This document shows positions 35,540-48,310 of a DNA stretch of 64,000 bases, in pieces. The position numbers and the translations under genes were made by a program. Under the pieces are notes generated by a model that searched no databases, was not told the origin of the DNA, and saw only the letters and a program-made list of their open reading frames with translations. The first letter of the stretch is position 1, and the number at the start of each line of letters is the position of its first letter. The stretch covers positions 79,291,501 through 79,355,500 of the forward strand of contig CM070903.1 of assembly GCA_036417435.1 (NCBI GenBank), written 5' to 3'. Origin of the DNA: Inia geoffrensis. Taxonomy: Eukaryota; Chordata; Mammalia; Artiodactyla; Iniidae.

Positions 35540-36190
35540 TATAGTATTCTATCTGGTCATATCATTTTGGATATTATAAACAATCCTGCAATGAAGCCTT
35601 CATTTCTGTATATGTTTGTGTGTGTTCGTACATATACTTATTTATATATTTTTGTTTTGTGGAAAAGACTTCTAAGAAGGGCACTTATAGACCAAAGGGT
35701 AAGTACATTTAACACTAAATAAATGAGAATGGGCAAACTGCCCACCAAATATACCAATTTATACTCCTACCAGAACTAAAAAGGTTGACTGTTTCCCAAC
35801 ACTCTCACCAGTACTGGATATTATCAATAATTTAAATCTTTGCTGATCAAATAGATGATAAATAATCTTATTGTTTCAATTCACAATTTTTTATTATTAG
35901 AGAAGTTGAACATTTTATATATGTTAAACATCTGTGAATTACTTATACTCTTTGCCAAAGGGGGAGATTCATCTTTCTCTTATTATTTCATTTTATTTTT
36001 TTTGGCTGGGCTGAGCAGCTTGCAGGATCTTAGTTCCCTGACGAGGGATTGAACACACGCCCCCTGCAGTGGAAACATGGAGTCCTAACCACTGGATTCT
36101 CAGGGAATTCCCAGTTTTTAAGTGTTTAGTTTATTTGGGCAATTAAACCTTTGTCATGTGTTATAATTTTTAAAATTTATATTCTGTCTT
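35540..36190 (-). mobile_element. Old L1M 3' UTR, antisense, with nested SINE
   Basis: GAAAAGACTTCTAAGAAGGG, TATACTCCTACCAGAACTAA, CAACACTCTCACCAGTACTG, and beyond the SINE GGGCAATTAAACCTTTGTC, follow the L1ME-type antisense order. Confidence 0.65.
35995..36112 (-). mobile_element. Old tRNA-Glu-derived SINE (CHR-1-like) nested in L1
   Basis: GGCTGGGCTGAGCAGCTTGC, then GATCTTAGTTCCCTGACGAG and CCTAACCACTGGATTCTCAG, ending GGGAATTCCC. It splits the L1M fossil. Confidence 0.85.
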
Positions 36191-36319
36191 TCTTTTCTAT
36201 ATACATTTCCCCTTACCCAAAATTTTCAGTCTTATCTTTTAAAACTTGTGAGCTTCACATTATAGTTTTTTAAATAAATTACTTTCATAATGGTTACCTA
36301 AACTTGAACTACTCTTTGC

Positions 36320-36600
36320 TTTCCTCTTTTTGATCAATTTGACTCATATTTCAAAGCCTAAATGAAAAGCACCTCGTCTGTAACATATTGCCAGTTTTAC
36401 TCAGGCACAATAAACCATTTCTTTTTTATGTGCCTTAAAAGAATACATACATTTGAGTACTTTTCAAAAGTAATTTTATACACACTTGACTTTCTGATAT
36501 ATTATGGTCTTCTCAAGGCTAGAGACCATGATTTGTTCATCTGTATCACAAAGAACATAGCATACAGGAAAGTAAATTCTAAAGAAATTCCTGTGGCTAG
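36320..36600 (+). mobile_element. L2-like 3' end fragment
   Basis: ATTTCAAAGCCTAAATGAAA, TTATGGTCTTCTCAAGGCTA and GAGACCATGATTTGTTCATC follow the L2 3' end order. The 95-codon ORF here is a by-product. Confidence 0.55.
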
Positions 36601-39085
36601 ATCTCGTCTATACGGTCTACTTGAAATCTTATATAATCTTGAATCATAGAAGATACAGGGTGCTATGCTAGATGCTGTGACCTAAGTCTTTCCAAATACA
36701 AAAACACTGTTTTTTGGTATGTACAGGTGAAGACCCTTCATTTATAACTGGATGCTACAATAATAATTTACAAAAATGGATGGTTTTAGATAATTGCCAC
36801 TAAAATCCCTAGGGAAAAACCCAATTCAATTAAATAGGGCTTCCTTCAAAGTACAAAGAATAAAGAAATACAAAAGTAAGTGTTATATAGTTTCCATCCA
36901 TCATTCCAGGAAAACATTTAAGTGTTAATATCATCATCTGCCTCTTAAGGACATGACAGGCATGCTTAGACAGCTTATAAATAAGGCAAAGCTGAGATAT
37001 AAAGTAATACATTAGACAACAGAATCAAGAAACAGTAAGGATCTTGGAAACATAGCTTAAATTATAACATTTTTTGAGAAATCTTGTTCACCTTCATTTG
37101 CTAATCCAATGTAGCTTTTTCTTCAGTGACACTAAAATCATCCTAATGATGGAGGCACACAATTCCTTGCAATTCATATTCCCTTTGTTTATAATCAGAG
37201 CAAAACATTAGGACTCCACTACATGACTAGTTCTTAAGGTGAAGGTTGTTTCAAAAATCAATAAAAATGGGATGACATTCTCAATTTTGAGATTTTTGTC
37301 CTTAATAATCTGACAAGTCATTTCAAGTCCACAGATTCATATTTCTTGCATAGTGAAAGAATGCTTGGCAGGGATCCTAAATTTTTTTAATTATATGCAA
37401 GAGGAAGGTAATTTATGTGCAGAGATTTGGAACTATTTAGCTATTAACCTATACACAGAAAAGTGAAAATATGCTACCAAGTAATGGAAGAAAAGAGCCT
37501 CATACCAGTTGCAGCAGCTCTCAGTTTAGAAGGACTAGGAATCTCAGAGGTTCCTAGCTCTTATTTTCCAAAGCAGAACACCAGTTATTACACCCTGAGC
37601 TAGTCCACTATTTTGCCATTCCTGTTGCTTAAGGCTATCATAGTTATCTGGTCTCACCCATGTGGCCTCCTCACATGGACATCTATGAGGATGTTGGAAT
37701 GGTCCTAAGACAAGGGAAAACCCAGGATTCATACAGAACTATACTTTAACAGCAATGTCTCAGGTCTATGGCGATGAAAACAGACTAGCCACAGACAGGC
37801 AAGTTTATTTTTTAAGTTCAGTCTCACTCCACTTGTACGCTCCTTTCAATGCAATTGTTCCCAAGTGACGAATTTTGTTTCCCCTATTGGCAAAACCCCA
37901 TTTCATTTTGTTTTCCAGCCTTTCCTGAATCACTTCAATCCCTTGCTCCTTGCAAATATTTCTATCCAGCTCTTATTTCCTGATTTCTTGTTACCCTCAA
38001 TCTGACATACAATTTCAAGTTCCAAGTTGCTAGTAAGTGATGGTAGAACTCTGTTCCATCATTCCTAGTTAGCAGTGGTGTCCTGTACCTCTCCAGAGGA
38101 GGGAAAGGTGTGGTGACTCTCTCATGACGGAGGCATGGAGGTTTACCCACACAGATAAACCTCTGTGTTTTTCATAGAAAAAGAGGTACTCAAGAAGAAA
38201 TAGAGGTCAAGTTCCTCTCAAATACAATACCTTAGAGAAAGATTGAGAAGAGAAAAGATTGTTCCCAGTAAGGTGGACAAAACGCTGACACTGCTGCTGA
38301 CTACACATGTCATCTTAGAAAAGTTTTTTAACCCCCTTTTTTTTATTTATTAATTTATAAAACAAGGATAATAATTGCTACCTCACAAAGTTCCGGGAAA
38401 GATTAAATAAAATATCAGACGTGTTAACCATCATCCAACAATGAAGCCTAAGAAAGCCGTAGCTTCGAAAATTTGTAATTCAGACACCCAAGAGGAAAAT
38501 TTAGATCAATTTCAAATTGAATACTCTCAGTTTCAATCAGGTCACTGCTCTTATGAGCATAAGTAAACATCAATTCCAAAAGAATCAACATCAAGTGTAT
38601 ATATTCAGAGCTGATGCTCAGGAAAAAGTTTTGAATACCTATGAATAATCGTCTTAAATATTTCTTAAATAATAATAACCTAAAAAAACCACAAGGCAGT
38701 GCATTCTTAGCTAAACAAGATACTTATCACAAGAGCAATTATATCTATGAATTTTCTTGGCTTTCTCTCCTTCATTCTTACCCTCTTCTAAGATCATTGT
38801 ATAACTTAGCTGACACTTTCTCAGATACTCCACTAGGTTTTCTCCAAAGATTCCTATAGCTATTTTGTAAAAGCACCAAAATGAACTTTAAATGACTGAA
38901 GTTTTAGAACTCAAATGGCAAATCAGGGTACTTTCAAGCAGAACTGGGGAAACAATGGAGGTAAAGAAAAAGCATAACACTTTTTATACTGACCCACTAT
39001 AATCAAAAGGGAAGGAATACACGAGGAGGACAGGACAGGAAGTTTTGCTGCTGTGAATGTTGAAGCAGAGAATGGTTCCCTGATT
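36600..39085. other. Unique intron, no gene seen
   Basis: AT-rich unique sequence. About 38300-38430 has a weak MIR-like trace (TTATAAAACAAGGATAATAA). Confidence 0.6.
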
Positions 39086-39089
39086 GGTG

Positions 39090-39255
39090 ATATTCTAGAG
39101 CTGTGCTACCCAATAAACTACCAACTAGCCACATGAAACAATGTAAATTTAAATTAACTAAAGTTACCGTTAAGTCCCTCATTTGCACTAGCCACATTTC
39201 AGATGTCCAAAGGAGCCATGTGGCTAGTGGCTACTGTGTTGAACAATAGGAATAT
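39090..39255. mobile_element. hAT-type DNA transposon fossil
   Basis: Ends resembling inverted repeats (GAGCTGTGCTACCCAATA and CTACTGTGTTGAACAATAGG) surround CACTAGCCACATTTCAGATG and GCCATGTGGCTAGTGGCT. The family (MER3/MER58-like) is not certain. Confidence 0.6.
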
Positions 39256-39367
39256 AGGACATTTCCACTGTTGAAAAAAAATTCTTTTGAATAGGACTGT
39301 TTTAAAGAGAACATTTTGACTTTTTAGATAACTCCCAAGTCTCATTTCTTATGACTTCAAATTCCTG

Positions 39368-39619
39368 GACTTCCTTGGTGGTCCAGTGGTTAAGACTTTG
39401 CACTCCCAATACAGGGGGTCTGGGTTCAGTCCCTGGTCAGGGAACTAAGATCCCACATACCACAACTAAGCCCGTGCGCTGCAACTACTGAACCTGCATG
39501 TTCTAAAGCCCGTGTGCCACAACTAGAAAAGCCTGTGAGCCACAACGAAGAGCCCGCAAGCTGCAACGAAGACCCAGTGCAGCCAAAATAAATAAATAAA
39601 TTAATTAATTAATTTAAAA
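39368..39619 (+). mobile_element. CHR-1 SINE with 9-base target duplication
   Basis: Plus-strand copy: CTTCCTTGGTGGTCCAGTGG head, GGTTCAGTCCCTGGTCAGGG B-box region, CCACAACTAGAAAAGCCTG repeats, and an AAATAAATAAATTAATT tail. AAATTCCTG flanks it at 39359-39367 and 39620-39628. Confidence 0.93.
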
Positions 39620-39628
39620 AAATTCCTG

Positions 39629-41215
39629 AGGTCCTACTATGGGCCAAACATGATAACAAATACTGGGCATGACAAAATATGGTTCCTGTCCCCTTTAGAG
39701 ATAGAGAAAGAAACAACTATAATATTGTGTCATAAGTAATATGATTAAAAATATACCTAGGTTTCTTCAGAGGAATAGTATCTAATTTAGACTGGTAGAG
39801 AACAGTGATATGGAATCTTTTTCTAGAGAAAGTAAGGCAAGCTTGGTGTTGAGGGATGGATAGGGATTGTCTAGACAGGAGAAAAAAAATGAGATGTTCT
39901 CAAGGAGAAAATGTCTAATAAAACAAAGAAGAAACAACATGGAACATTAAGAAACCACATGTTTCAGTACGTGAAAAGATAATAATAAGAACTGTAAATA
40001 AAAAGGCTTGATTCTGCATTTTAAACTAAATAACTTGGTTTGCTTTTATGAGAAACAGAAAATCCCTGCTTGGAGAGAATATAAAAAGATAGGTAGCACC
40101 AGCCTAGGAAAACCTGTTAGCTTAGGAGATGATATTATTAAATGAATTGGGGATATCTTAATTTCTAAGTCACTGTCAAATCAGAATTTATATATTTATA
40201 AATATTTATATTTAATTATCACATATTCCAAGGCCTTGCATTACCTGCCCCTTGGATTTATCTGTCAGTTTCCTTCTACTAGCTCAAGGATAATTGAGAC
40301 TAGTATCCATATTAAGATGGAAGGGGCCAATGAAGAAATGTATTTTTCACTTATCAATTTGGTGACAAAATATCAGTGTATTTGAAAAGTTACAATTCCT
40401 CTTTTTGGTTGTTTCCTGTCCTCTTCCCCCACTTCCCCTTCTCTCAGTATTAAAAAGTACAATCTATATTAAAGAGTATATAGTGAGAATTCCAGGAAAA
40501 TCTTACATCAGACCAGAGAGGCAAGGCATACCAAAACATCGTTCATCTGTACCATCTTTCAAATAAAGTAATTTGGGGACCACCCCCTCCCCCACAAAAA
40601 GAAAGTCATGGCACTTTATAAAGTGCTCTCTTTAATCACCTCAGCAGACACTCTACGACACCCCACCCTCTTTCTAGCTCCTTTCATTTCCATTTTTCTA
40701 CAAATTTTTGTTTTTTTATAGAAAATGCAATAGGGCTTGTGTGGTGAATGAATGATTAAAAAAAAGAAAAGAAAACCCACCAGTTAGCATGATGGACTGC
40801 ACAAATACAAGAAATTTCATCTAAACGCCTCAGAAAAATGTTTTACTATCTTTAACCCATACACTCCTTAGCTGCCTGGGAGGTGTATGCATGTAAGATT
40901 CTGCCACTTTATAGAGGAAAAACTGAGGTCTAAGGTCATGAGGGACTCTCAGTGGCAAAGCCAAAAAAAGAGCCTATTTTATATATTAGTTAGCTTCTTT
41001 CCTCTCACTCCATTACTTGAATCTGTGTGTTTGCGTACAATTTACCTCATCCCCCGTCATTAAAGAAGGATAATTCTATGAGAGAGGCAGTTTGCCATAG
41101 TGGAAAGTACTTTGTATACAATTCAGATCTTGGCTTTGGTTCTGTCTCCACCCACTGTAAAACACTGGGCTGGCACCATCTGCTCTAAGTTGGGATAGAC
41201 ATGAGGAGCCATTTA
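39629..41215. other. Unique intron with a MIR trace
   Basis: About 40855-40985 is an antisense MIR fragment (TGCCACTTTATAGAGGAAAA, then ACTGAGGTCTAAGGTC). An AT-rich TATATTTATAAATATTTATA motif lies near 40190-40210. Nothing else. Confidence 0.55.
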
Positions 41216-41232
41216 GATAAAGAATGCAAGGA

Positions 41233-41546
41233 GGGCTTCCCTGGTGGCGCAGTGGTTGAGAATTTGCCTGCCGACGCAAGGGACACGGGTTCGAGCCCTG
41301 GTCTGGGAAGATCCCACGTGCCACGGAGTGACTAAGCCTGTGAGCCACAACTACTGAGCCTGCACGTCTGGAGCCTGTGCTCCGCAACAAGAGAGGCCAC
41401 GATAGTGAGAGGCCCGTGCACTGCGATGAAGAGTGGTCCCCGCTTGCCACAACTGGAGAAAGCCCTCGTACAGAAACAAAGACCCAACACAGCCAAAAAT
41501 AAATAAATAAACAAACCAATGAACCAACATTAAAAAAAAAAAAAAA
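41233..41546 (+). mobile_element. CHR SINE with perfect 14-base target duplication near TP63 exon 3
   Basis: Plus-strand copy with the CHR-2 head and body (GGCTTCCCTGGTGGCGCAGT, then GAGAGGCCCGTGCACTGCGA) plus a longer 3' part (CCACAACTGGAGAAAGCCC), an AAATAAATAAATAAAC tail and a pure A run. AAAGAATGCAAGGA flanks it at 41219-41232 and 41547-41560. It ends 249 bases downstream of exon 3 in the gene direction, antisense to TP63. Confidence 0.95.
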
Positions 41547-41794
41547 AAAGAATGCAAGGAATTATCTCCAGTCCCCTTCCCCATACCAGTGGAAACGTAT
41601 GCATCATGAAAAGTTGAAGCAGACCCAGATCCCACAGATCCTAATTATTTTTCTGCTAACCACATTGACTAGCTTTCCAATGGCCTTGCCCATTCAGAGC
41701 CACCTGCCTTTTCATGTGTCATGAAAGAGACAGGTATAACAGAGATGTGGATAGCATGGCCCACAGATTTAAAGGGGAAGCCCATGCCACTCAC

Positions 41795-41927
41795 CCACAT
41801 GGGGTCACTGAGGTCTGAGTCCTGCATGCGAATACAGTCCATGCTAATCTCGATCTTGTTTGTTGCACCATTTTCTGATGGTTCATCCACAAAGTTCAAG
41901 TCAATGGGCTGAACTGAACAGATGGGC
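41795..41927 (-). CDS. TP63: TP63 coding exon 3 (TA-specific)
   Basis: This 133-base exon continues TAp63. It supplies the G of the split Gln codon and then 44 codons beginning [16 protein letters not shown] and ending DSDLSDPMW. In known p63 this lies between the activation helix and the proline-rich/DNA-binding region. The acceptor TAG is at 41930-41928 and the donor GTGAGT at 41794-41789. The exon ends in phase 0 after Trp, which is required because DeltaN transcripts replace everything up to this junction. No stop or frameshift is present. The [11 protein letters not shown] segment has Asn where I recall Asp in human. A CHR-type SINE ends 249 bases downstream in the transcript direction. 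Intron 2, separating it from exon 2, is 765 bases. Confidence 0.97.
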
Positions 41928-42907
<980 letters not shown>

Positions 42908-44019
42908 TCAAGTGAATCTTCAAAATCATGCAGGGAAACACAGCAAATTTTACAAGTTACACAACCGGTGTTTCTTTAGGCAGTGGCAAGGATCCCATTT
43001 TGCCATAAAATCGGCAATCAAGTCTTCTATCAAAGCTCTTCATTCTTAAATAATAATGTTGCTACACTCTGCACCTCCACTATCCATCTACGTTCTGCCG
43101 ATTTCAGAAAGAAAATAAACATTCCCTCATTAAGCCTGACAGAGAGTCTGACCTATTATTAAATCCGTTTCATAAATGTCTCAACTGATTATCTGCCCAT
43201 TCAGCCTCCAGCATGTAAAAAGTAAAAACAGAAAATGAAAATGAGTCCAGAAAACTTAAATTTCACCCTCAGATACAGAAGAGATATAATGTATATAAAC
43301 TTAGTTTGTAAACTGTAAAAGGGCTTTGTAGATAATGGTATTGTTATCACTATTAACAATATTAATGTTAAAGTGTGAATAATAACAAAAAAACAAGATA
43401 AAAAAAAAATTTCACCCTCAGCGTAATCACTGCCCTCATAACTACCATCTTAGCATCAAACCCAGGGACAATAAACTCAAACCTCTAGATCCAGCTTTTT
43501 TTTTAATCACCTGTTACATATCTTAATGTGTGTGTGGGTGGTTTTTAACCGGAGTATAGAATTCCACGTCAGACCAAGGGATAAGCGAACATCTGAATAG
43601 ATTGCAAATGAAAGGTATTTCTGTTTGTTTCATTTTGTTGTAGGGTCCTCAAGTTTGCCTTTACTTAAAATAAAAAATTAACCTTGCTCCCTATACATGT
43701 GAAAGAAAACATGAGCTTTCTCAGGAGATGCCTTCTCCAAATCTGCATTTTATGTGCATATCTCATCTTAGTATGTGATTCATTGTGATTATCAGTAGAC
43801 TAATTTTACTCCAGGATGAAATTTGCTAAGCTCTTAATCATTACTGTTATTATTATAGAGAGTTAAATAAATAGTGTAATAGGATAGTCGATCACCTTAA
43901 ATTTGCAAATGAATGATCTGGTCTAGTTACATAATAGAAGATAATAGCATTGGATTTATTGTTGATGATTTTTAAGCTATACGGAGATGCACATTCATTT
44001 ACTAAAGTCAGATATATAA

Positions 44020-45400
44020 AGAACATCTATTATTTGCCAAGAAGATAATGGGCACTGGAGATAAAAAGTGAATAAGACTATGTCACCTTCTAGAAGGTCC
44101 TGGTAGAGAAGGTAAAGCAGGAAAACAAATCTCTAATAAATGTATTAAAAGTGTGCATAATATCATAAAAGCACAATGATGAAATATATCATCTCATCTG
44201 ATGGATCAAGGAAAGAGCCCTAAATAATGAGAAGAAATCAGTCAGGCCAGATAAGGACTAATGGTGCAGAGTGATCAGTCTATGGCACTGTTAGCACAGT
44301 GCAAAAATTTGGGGCAGAGAATGCCAGGAGATAAAGCTGGAGAGGGAAGTAGAAATTTATGTGATATGTTTTTTAAAAAGCTTAAATATTTCAGTATGCC
44401 TAGTGAGTATTGAAGAATTTTTTGTAAGATATTTTAAATGAACTTTCTATTTTGAAATAATTGTAGATTCACATGCAGTTGTAATAAAAAATATAGAGAT
44501 TATCCATGTCCCAGTTATCCAGTTTTCCCCGATGGGAAGTAACATCTTGCAAAACTATCATATAATATCTTGCAAAACTATCATATAATATCAGAACCAG
44601 AATATTAACATTGATATAAGCTACTGATCTTTTTCAGAAATTCCCAGTTTTATTGTACTTTACTATGTGTGTGTCTATGTGTGTGTGTATTTATTTGTAT
44701 ATAATTTTTTATCACATATGTAGGTTAGTGTATCCATCCTTACAGTATTAAAGGATTTGAAGCATTAGATTGAAATAGGATATGTCTTACATTGATAGAT
44801 CCAGAAGTTGTATAGAGGAAGAATTTATAGCTTATTGGTTTATGGGCAAAGTTATTTAGGACGTTGTTGCACAAGTCCAGGTAAGACAATAGGATGATAG
44901 AAGTGGGGATGGAAAAGATGGAGAAAATTTTAATTATTAGTGAAAAGGTTGTCAGATATTGTTTATGTTACTGACAGAAGAAGAAGGAAGAGTAGATTCA
45001 AGGATGACTTCAAGTTTCCAGCTTTCTTGGACTGAGTGGTTGATGATTCCACTAACTAAATCAGTAAACACAGTTGGAAGATCCAGCTTGGAAAGAAAGG
45101 AGAGATGATGACATCCATCTTAGCATGTTAAGTTTGAAGGACCAGTGGGATATACAAAAAGTGAAGCAGACAGTTGAATAAACTTTAAACTCTGGGGAGA
45201 GAAATGGGCTAGAAGTTTAGAAACAGAAATCTTCATCATAGGGTGAAAATAAATCCATGAGAGTGAATACAATGACCCTCGCAGAGCAGGTGCAATGAGG
45301 AATGAGAAAGTTTGCCTTGTAGAATTGGAAACAAGAGTGGACTATCAGAGTTTATGATGTCCCTGATAGGCACATCTAGAAAATCTGTCTATAATTAGAA
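44020..45400. mobile_element. Ancient interspersed repeats, L2-like and L1M-like
   Basis: 44020-44390 resembles an old LINE-2-like repeat (GGGCACTGGAGATAAAAAG). 44440-44690 resembles an L1M 3' UTR (TTGTAGATTCACATGCAGTT, then CTTGCAAAACTATCATATA). 44800-45400 resembles a common old mammalian repeat (AAGGATGACTTCAAGTTTCC, then GCAGACAGTTGAATAAA). Family names uncertain. Confidence 0.45.
44544..44589. repeat. 23-base perfect tandem duplication
   Basis: Two identical copies at 44544-44566 and 44567-44589, each beginning ATCTTGCAAAACTATC, inside the L1M-like fragment. Confidence 0.95.
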
Positions 45401-46249
45401 AAGCACCTGAAAATCCAATATCTTTAAATTGAAAGGGTAAATTAATTTTCTTTGCTTCTTTTTTTGGAGTTGGAACCCAGACTTGGTTTATACACTCCCA
45501 GCTAGTGAGTAGAAAGGAAATAAAATTTAATAGATCTAATACTGACTGACAGTTAAGAAGATTTCTCCCATAGATGGTACTTTTGAATATGTTTGATTTA
45601 CATTAAAATTTTTCTTCAAATAAAATAGGAGGAGGAAGTGGCGAGAATAAAAGTAAAAACAATTCCTAACCAGTGACAAAAACAGAGGTGAAGAAATATA
45701 TGAATTATTCAAACTCCAAAAAGAAAACAAACTGTCATATGGATTGTCATGTACACGGACCCATAAGCATGTCCCTAATATCCAAAGACCTTAACACTAT
45801 GACTGGTAGCCTGACAGCCAGGTGAGCACTAGAAGGTGAACTCAGCAACATGAAGTAGATTCTCAGTAATAGTGATGTTCAGTATGTGGCATTCAATACA
45901 AAAAAGGAGAATTTTTTCTTAAAGTTGGCAGAAACATAGTGTAGTTTCTGAGAGATTGACAGTTAACATAACCTAGATCTTAAGTAGCAGGCAGTATGGG
46001 GCTGATTCAAAAAGAAAGAAGGATCTTAGATGGAAGTAGACACTGTTACTTTCCTCTAAAGCAAAAGAGAGAAAAATACTGTTGGCTCCATAGTCACTTA
46101 GTGTTTCTAATTCTTTCACTATTTCTACATGGAAGTTCTGGTTTCTTTTTGTGCTTACTCTGCTATTTCTTTGTTTCATATTTTCCCTCTAGTTTCTCTT
46201 TGACTTCTAAAAGACCTTCCCTGTATCTCTGATATCACCATTAACCAGC

Positions 46250-46730
46250 TCCAACACCTTGGAAATGCCCCTCAGCTCTGTGAGCTTCAGTTTCCTTGAA
46301 TGTGACATAAGGATCATCATCTCTACTCCACTGCCTTTCAAATGCCTACCCAATTCTCAGTGCTCTCCTGCCCACAATGTATTTCCTGGTTGCTTATTTG
46401 AAATATAATCTTTTTTCTTTAAATTTTCTTGGCCTCTTGTTGGATCTAGTCAATGCTAGCTTTTTGCTCGTGTTACAACTACTATAGAGGATTTTAAGTA
46501 ATTCAGGGCTAAGCCTGTATCTCCCATCTTTGCATTTCTTGCAGTTTGATAGTTCCTTGAGGTTAGAGTGGAAGGAACGTGGGTTTTGGAGTGAGACAGA
46601 CTTGGATTCAAATCTCAGGTTACCGTTGGCATTCTATGAGGCCATTCCCAAGTTATTTAACGTTTTGTACCTTACTTTTTTCAACTCTGCTTCCTTCACA
46701 GGGTGGTTGAAAGCCTTACTTGAAAGGTTT
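46250..46730 (+). mobile_element. Two MIR-like fragments
   Basis: 46255-46345 (GCCCCTCAGCTCTGTGAGCT, TCAGTTTCCTTGAATGTGAC) and 46560-46720 (GGTTTTGGAGTGAGACAGAC, TTGGATTCAAATCTCAGGTT) have MIR patterns. Confidence 0.65.
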
Positions 46731-47539
46731 ACTTAAAGAACATGTATTATACATTTTCACATTTACACAATCAATACATTGGTTCTATTAGGTCAAATAC
46801 TATATAATTTGTATCCAGGCAATACTTACTGAATTGAGCTAATTAAATAGTGTATTTGAAAAGTCTGCTAAAGTTGCAAAAGTGTCACACAGAAGTAATT
46901 ACATTAAACCAGAATTACCCCTCATTTCAATCCAGTTCAAACCTTTCATCCTGTATCTGTGTCCTTGGACCAAAACAATGCCCCCATCACCTCTCAGTTT
47001 CTCCTAGATCACCTTTGTCTCAGGCTTGCTACATTAAACTGGGCAACTTCCTGCCCCAGGGCCTCAGGCATCAAGAGGGCTTTATAACAAAAGATGGGGG
47101 TGGACTGTGGGATAGGTTGGTGGTTATCAAATTGTGTTTCATGAAACCCTAGGTGCCTCAGTGTATTCACCAGATGTAAAGAAATGGCCATACTGGTAGA
47201 TCTCCTCTCTCCTTAACACCATGAAGTTTGTCTTTTGCCTGTCTTAGGTGTATTAGGGCTCTGAGCAAGATTTCATTTGAAGAAAGGGTTCTGTTAAAAA
47301 AAAACACAAATCAGTGGTCTAGGTTTGAGGATCTTCAAGGTCTCTTCTTTGCAAACCCATTATTGATTTCCATTTCTGAATAAATATGTAAATCATTTTT
47401 GAGAGAAAGGAAGGAAAGTGATCCGTTGGTGTCATAGGGCAGGAAGAATGAGGTAAAGTCCTACCTATCTTCCAACATTTTGCCTTTGGGTGAATCTCAG
47501 TATCAATTCACTCATAGACCAATCACTGTTCAAGTGGTT

Positions 47540-47745
47540 TCATTAAACCAGCTGCATAGCACAGGGAGATCAGCTAGGTGCTTTGTGACCACCTAGAGGG
47601 GTGGGATAGGGAGGGTGGGAGGGAGGCGCAAGAGGGAGGAGATGTGGGGATATATGTATATGTATAGCTGATTCACTTTGTTATAAAGCAGAAACTAACA
47701 CACCATTGTAAAGCAATTATACTCCAATAAAGATGTTAAAAAAAA
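47540..47745 (+). mobile_element. 5'-truncated young-type L1 3' end
   Basis: GCTGCATAGCACAGGGAGAT, CTAGAGGGGTGGGATAGGGA, AGCAGAAACTAACACACCAT and ACTCCAATAAAGATG, then an A run: the younger cetartiodactyl L1 3' terminus. Flanks both contain a TTTCA, too short to call a target duplication. Confidence 0.9.
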
Positions 47746-47820
47746 AATTTCACACCCAAAGACAGCAAGACTTAAGTTTTTTTTTTTTTTTTTCTTTTCA
47801 GCTTGTTTTTCCTGGAAAAG

Positions 47821-47907
47821 AAAGAGAGAGGAAGGAAGGAAGGAAGGAAGGAAGGAAGGAAGGAAGGAAGGAAGGAAGGAAGGAAGGGAGAAAAAGAAAG
47901 AAAGAAA

Positions 47908-47963
<56 letters not shown>

Positions 47964-48000
47964 AAAAGAAAGAAAGAAAAAGAAAGAGAAAGAAAGAAAG
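47821..48000. repeat. (GGAA)n-(GAAA)n homopurine tract
   Basis: About 180 bases of plus-strand purines: GGAA units at about 47830-47887, then GAAA units to 48000. A poly-T run (about 47777-47793) lies just before. The apparent Lys/Glu/Arg and Phe/Leu/Ser ORFs on both strands are translations of this tract. Confidence 0.97.
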
Positions 48001-48230
48001 GTCCTACTGTGTAGAAATGACCTGAAAACACCAAGGGGTATCTGATAACAGCCTGTATTCCCTCTCACTTTTCCTGTTCTTACCTAAAAATCATCACTGG
48101 AGTCTAACAGTTAGGTTCTTTCAGCTCTCCTGAAAAGTCTCCAAATCTCTAAAATTTCAAAGTTCAAAACAACCTTAGTGTTATAGATGGATTTTAGAAT
48201 GAATAGATCTCAAAGACCATCCAGCGCAGT

Positions 48231-48310
48231 TTTTCATATATATATGAAAATACATATATATATAATAAATACATCATATATTATATGTATTTATATAATA
48301 TATGGAAAAG
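48231..48310. repeat. AT-rich palindromic stretch
   Basis: 48231-48250 is a perfect 20-base palindrome, TTTTCATATATATATGAAAA. It is followed by further self-complementary ATATAT runs to about 48305. Confidence 0.9.

Larger units (their letters stand above)
3351..41794 (-). other. TP63: TP63 intron 3 between TA exon 3 and the DeltaN promoter
   Basis: This is about 38 kb of intron on the TA transcript and far-upstream DNA for the DeltaN promoter. It contains no further p63 exon that I can recognise. It is a mosaic of SINE, LINE, MIR, DNA-transposon and microsatellite sequence, listed separately, plus unique AT-rich DNA. From memory the human interval is about 50 kb. Confidence 0.85.

Noticed and set aside
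41076..41635. Overlapping open frames of 60-147 codons, with similar ones near 6816-7182, 9527-9807, 18780-19088 and 58553-58913
   Set aside because: All are translations of the GC-rich CHR SINE body; the same peptides recur at each copy.
47733..48068. Lys/Glu/Arg-rich and Phe/Leu/Ser-rich open frames
   Set aside because: Frames of the GGAA/GAAA tract on either strand; low complexity, not proteins.
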